From assembly GCA_036495445.1 (NCBI GenBank), contig DASXMX010000519.1:1-7573 (forward strand): DNA of 7,573 nt, written 5' to 3'. Position 1 is the stretch's first letter; every line of letters starts with the position of its first letter. Of the stretch, positions 5,147 to 7,573 are shown one piece after another. This stretch comes from DASXMX01 sp036495445. Lineage in GTDB: Bacteria; Planctomycetota; Phycisphaerae; Tepidisphaerales; Tepidisphaeraceae. A program made the translations under genes and the position numbers. Below the pieces are notes generated by a model that did no database searches, had not been told where the DNA came from, and saw only the letters and a list, made by a program, of their open reading frames with translations.

Positions 5147-7279
5147 ATGGGACGCGTGGGCGGTTTCTTGTTGGCCTTGATGGTCGTATCGGCTTGCGCG
5201 CCTGCTGCGGGAGCGAGCGGACGAGACTTCACGGAGTGGGCGGCCGGCGCCGGCGGTTGGACGGACGCGAAGCTCTGGGGCGGCCAGTTGCCGGACCCGT
5301 TCCACCGCGCGGAAGTTCACGGCAAGAGCGACATCCTCATTCCCCGCGGCACGTACGTGATCGGCGACCTGGAGATCGGCCTGAAGGCCGACGACCGCGC
5401 CAGTGTCACCGTGGATGGCGGGCAACTGATCCTCATGCAGGACGCGCTCCGCATCGGCGAGGTGGCCGGGGGCGAAGGATCGTTCACGTTGCGCGCCGGC
5501 GCCATGCACTGCCCGGTCGATGTCTGCGTCGGCGCCGCCAATGGCGTGCCGGGGCGCGAAACGAGTGCCGCGCTGCGCATCCGGGGCGGCAGCTTCCTGT
5601 CCCGCACCTTGATCACTGGAATCGGATGGGGCGCGCATTCGCATTTCGCGGTGGAAGGCTCACGCGCGTCGGCGATCCACGTGCTGGACTGTTGCTTCTT
5701 CGAGGCGTTTGCGGATGCCGACGGAACCCCCGGCGATTGCCTCGTCTCCTTCACGCTCGACGAGCACGGCGTCACGCCGATCACCATCCAGTCCCCTTAC
5801 CGCGGGCTCCAAATCAACAAAGACGCCAGGAGCCATTGCCGCCTCGCGATTCGCCTCGCGGCGGTCCCGCCGCGGGACGACGTGACGCTGGTGTCCACGC
5901 GAGTGCCGGTTCGGGGGACGTTCGACGACCTGCCCGACGGCAGTGAGATTTCCGCCGATTACCAGGGCCATTCCTATCGCTGGACAATCACGTATCGCGG
6001 CGGGCCGGCGGGCCACGACCTGGTCCTCAAGAACAAGAGCCAGTACGCGCCCGATGCGCCCGTCACCCACACGCTGCCAATCCCTGTCCCGCCCAAGGCG
6101 CTCTGGATGGAACACCCCGTCTACCCCCTCCCGGCCAAGTGGGAAGGCCGGCCCGCCTTCGCCGGGGCCGAAGGCTTCGGCGCGTTCACCCCGGGCGGGA
6201 GGGGCGGGCAGACCCTCTATGTCGAGAACCTCAACGACTCCGGCCCCGGCAGCCTGCGTGCGGCGATCCAAACGCCGGGGCCGCGCACCATCCTGTTCCA
6301 CGTCGGCGGCGCGATCCGCCTCAAGTCGACGCTCCGGATCGACGAGCCGTTCGTCACGATCGACGGCAGCACGGCGCCCGGCGGCGGAATCCTGATCCGG
6401 CAACACGGCATCGAAGTCAGATCGCACGACGTCGTCCTTCGATACCTCCGCATCCGCGTCGGCGACGACGATGTGCACCTCGACCAGCCCAAGGCAAAGG
6501 AGACTTACGCCGGGGGCGCGGGCGAACACGCGTTGTACTTCATCGATGAGGCCAGCAACTGCATCGCCGATCATCTGTCTCTGAGCTGGTCGACGACCAA
6601 AATCCTGTCGGTCACGAAGCTCAGCGACCGGATCACCGTCCAGTGGTGTTTGCTTTCCGAGAGCCTGAATTTCGCCGGTCACGGCTACGCGTCGCTGGCC
6701 GGCGGAAATCGCGTAACCTGGCATCACAATCTTTTCGCGCATAATGAGAGCCGTAATGTCCGATTCCAAGGATTGGTCGACGCGGACTTTCGCAACAACG
6801 TCATCTACGACTGGGGCGAGCGGGCGGCGTACGGGGAATTCGATCGGTTGAACTACGTCAACAACTATCTCAAGCCCGGGGCATCGACCTGGCAGAAGCC
6901 CTACCTGTTCTTCCACATCGGCGACGCCGAGGTCATGCCGGGGTCGATCTACCTCAAGGGCAACATCATCGACGGGCGCGGCGGTGCCCCGGGCGTGAAC
7001 AAGGACAACTGGCGAGGCATGGGGTACTACTATTTCGAACGAAATACGCTCGCTGCCGCCGACCCCTTCCCCGCGCCACCCGTGACAATGCAATCCGCTG
7101 ACGACGCATACGGGCACGTCTTGAAGGACGTCGGCGCGACGCGGCCCCAGCGGGATTCCGTCGACGAACGGATCCTGCGCGAGGTCAGCACGGACACCGG
7201 GCACATCATCAACCGCTTGTCCGACGTCGGCGGATGGCCTGACTTCCCCGCCGCGGCCCGCGCCCAATCGCCCCAATAG
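5147..7279 (+). CDS. Secreted PL1-like pectate lyase with N-terminal beta-rich module
   Basis: This 710-residue extracytoplasmic protein starts MGRVGGFLLALMVVSAC, a signal peptide with VSAC (14-17) as a possible weak lipobox or a signal peptidase I site after AAGA. Residues about 25-300 are glycine-rich and beta-strand-like. They include GEGSFTLRAGAM and then GTFDDLPDGS (257-266) and ITYRGGPAGHDLVLKN (281-296), a pattern seen in autotransporter-like and PEP-CTERM-associated beta proteins. From PAFAGAEGFG (336-345) the protein follows the pectate lyase family 1 pattern: GGRGGQTLYVENLNDSGPGSLRA, then DGSTAPGGGILIR, then IADHLSLSWS with D475 and H476 in the calcium/active-site region, and RNVRFQG with R539 as the probable catalytic arginine. 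Pectate lyases cleave polygalacturonate by calcium-dependent beta-elimination, but exact specificity cannot be read here. It ends shortly after VGGWP, usual for this group, with no sorting signal visible. Confidence 0.9.
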   Translation: MGRVGGFLLALMVVSACAPAAGASGRDFTEWAAGAGGWTDAKLWGGQLPDPFHRAEVHGKSDILIPRGTYVIGDLEIGLKADDRASVTVDGGQLILMQDALRIGEVAGGEGSFTLRAGAMHCPVDVCVGAANGVPGRETSAALRIRGGSFLSRTLITGIGWGAHSHFAVEGSRASAIHVLDCCFFEAFADADGTPGDCLVSFTLDEHGVTPITIQSPYRGLQINKDARSHCRLAIRLAAVPPRDDVTLVSTRVPVRGTFDDLPDGSEISADYQGHSYRWTITYRGGPAGHDLVLKNKSQYAPDAPVTHTLPIPVPPKALWMEHPVYPLPAKWEGRPAFAGAEGFGAFTPGGRGGQTLYVENLNDSGPGSLRAAIQTPGPRTILFHVGGAIRLKSTLRIDEPFVTIDGSTAPGGGILIRQHGIEVRSHDVVLRYLRIRVGDDDVHLDQPKAKETYAGGAGEHALYFIDEASNCIADHLSLSWSTTKILSVTKLSDRITVQWCLLSESLNFAGHGYASLAGGNRVTWHHNLFAHNESRNVRFQGLVDADFRNNVIYDWGERAAYGEFDRLNYVNNYLKPGASTWQKPYLFFHIGDAEVMPGSIYLKGNIIDGRGGAPGVNKDNWRGMGYYYFERNTLAAADPFPAPPVTMQSADDAYGHVLKDVGATRPQRDSVDERILREVSTDTGHIINRLSDVGGWPDFPAAARAQSPQ

Positions 7280-7365
7280 CCCTGCGGCGGTAATCTCATT
7301 GCGCTAGATCGACAGTTTGACGCATTCTGCACTTCGGCACGGGCCTGCAGCTCGCAAACGCCCCT

Positions 7366-7393
7366 TTGCACCCACGTCACCTGCCCCTATCAT
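7366..7393 (+). promoter_or_regulatory. Candidate promoter of the cysteine desulfurase-type gene
   Basis: TTGCAC (7366-7371) and TATCAT (7388-7393) are separated by 16 bases. The -10 box matches five of six consensus positions and the -35 box three. The 7280-7440 gap shows no strong terminator hairpin. The predicted transcript would start around 7400 and include the TTACG heptamers. Confidence 0.35.
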
Positions 7394-7410
7394 CCGAATG
7401 CTACAGGACC

Positions 7411-7431
7411 TTACGCATTACGTTTTACGAG
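7411..7431. repeat. Triple TTACGNN heptamer repeat
   Basis: TTACG occurs at 7411, 7418 and 7425 with an exact 7-base period, as TTACGCA, TTACGTT and TTACGAG. It ends ten bases before ATG 7441. It may be a fragment of a dispersed intergenic repeat or a site in the 5' leader. Confidence 0.6.
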
Positions 7432-7440
7432 TAATTCCCG

Positions 7441-7573
7441 ATGTCTCCCCGCCGACTGTATTTGGATAATGCCGCGACGAGTTTTCCGAAACCGCGGAGC
7501 GTGACGGACGCGATGGTGCGGTATGCGACCGAGCTGGGCGCGAGTGCTGGCCGGGGCGCGTACCGGGAGGCGG
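7441..7573 (+). CDS. Cysteine desulfurase-type class V aminotransferase (5' part only)
   Basis: The first 44 codons begin MSPRRLYLDNAATSFPKPRS and continue to LGASAGRGAYREA. LDNAATSFPKP followed by GA(S/N)xGRG is the N-terminal signature of the SufS/NifS/Csd group of PLP-dependent class V aminotransferases, which take sulfur from cysteine for iron-sulfur cluster or other thio-cofactor synthesis. The PLP lysine and active-site cysteine lie beyond the window, so the exact subfamily cannot be set. An in-frame TAA at 7432-7434 rules out an upstream start, making ATG 7441 the earliest possible. No Shine-Dalgarno site precedes it. It continues past the window end. Confidence 0.88.
   Translation, partial: MSPRRLYLDNAATSFPKPRSVTDAMVRYATELGASAGRGAYREA

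Overview
This is a GC-rich, densely coded stretch with all recognised genes on the + strand. It looks like the chromosome of a Planctomycetota-type bacterium, perhaps Phycisphaerae. That is inferred from content, not from a marker gene: a BlaI/M56 regulator pair with a long non-penicillin-binding sensor tail, an exported Gfo/Idh/MocA oxidoreductase, a pectate lyase fused to a beta-rich module, few Shine-Dalgarno sites, and ATCTGTG-type intergenic repeats.

Positions 1-129 hold an ATCTGTG repeat followed by a promoter/operator region with two BlaI-type boxes. Positions 130-3149 form a two-gene operon. The first gene is a BlaI/MecI-family repressor. The second is a membrane M56 (BlaR1-like) zinc metallopeptidase whose C-terminal half is not a penicillin-binding domain. 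That half carries a secretin-like peptide, a coiled coil and a secretin N-terminal (STN)-like module. By analogy with BlaR1, the membrane protease would sense an envelope signal and relieve repression by BlaI; the operators lie directly upstream of the operon itself, so autoregulation is expected.

Positions 3150-3338 are an intergenic region with a 19-bp perfect inverted repeat built from the same ATCTGTG decamers, plus small palindromes and a 9-bp tandem duplication. Positions 3339-4475 encode an exported Gfo/Idh/MocA oxidoreductase. Positions 4507-4981 hold a small antitoxin-like gene that appears frameshifted in a CG-dinucleotide run and has no visible toxin partner.

A TTGACA-type promoter follows, then a 710-residue secreted protein (5147-7279) with an N-terminal beta-rich module and a C-terminal PL1-like pectate lyase domain. 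After a 161-bp gap with a candidate promoter and a TTACGNN triple heptamer, the window ends inside the first 44 codons of a cysteine desulfurase-type class V aminotransferase.

The most unusual element is the BlaI plus M56/secretin-like sensor, bracketed by inverted copies of the ATCTGTG repeat. No CRISPR array, tRNA, rRNA or transposase was seen.
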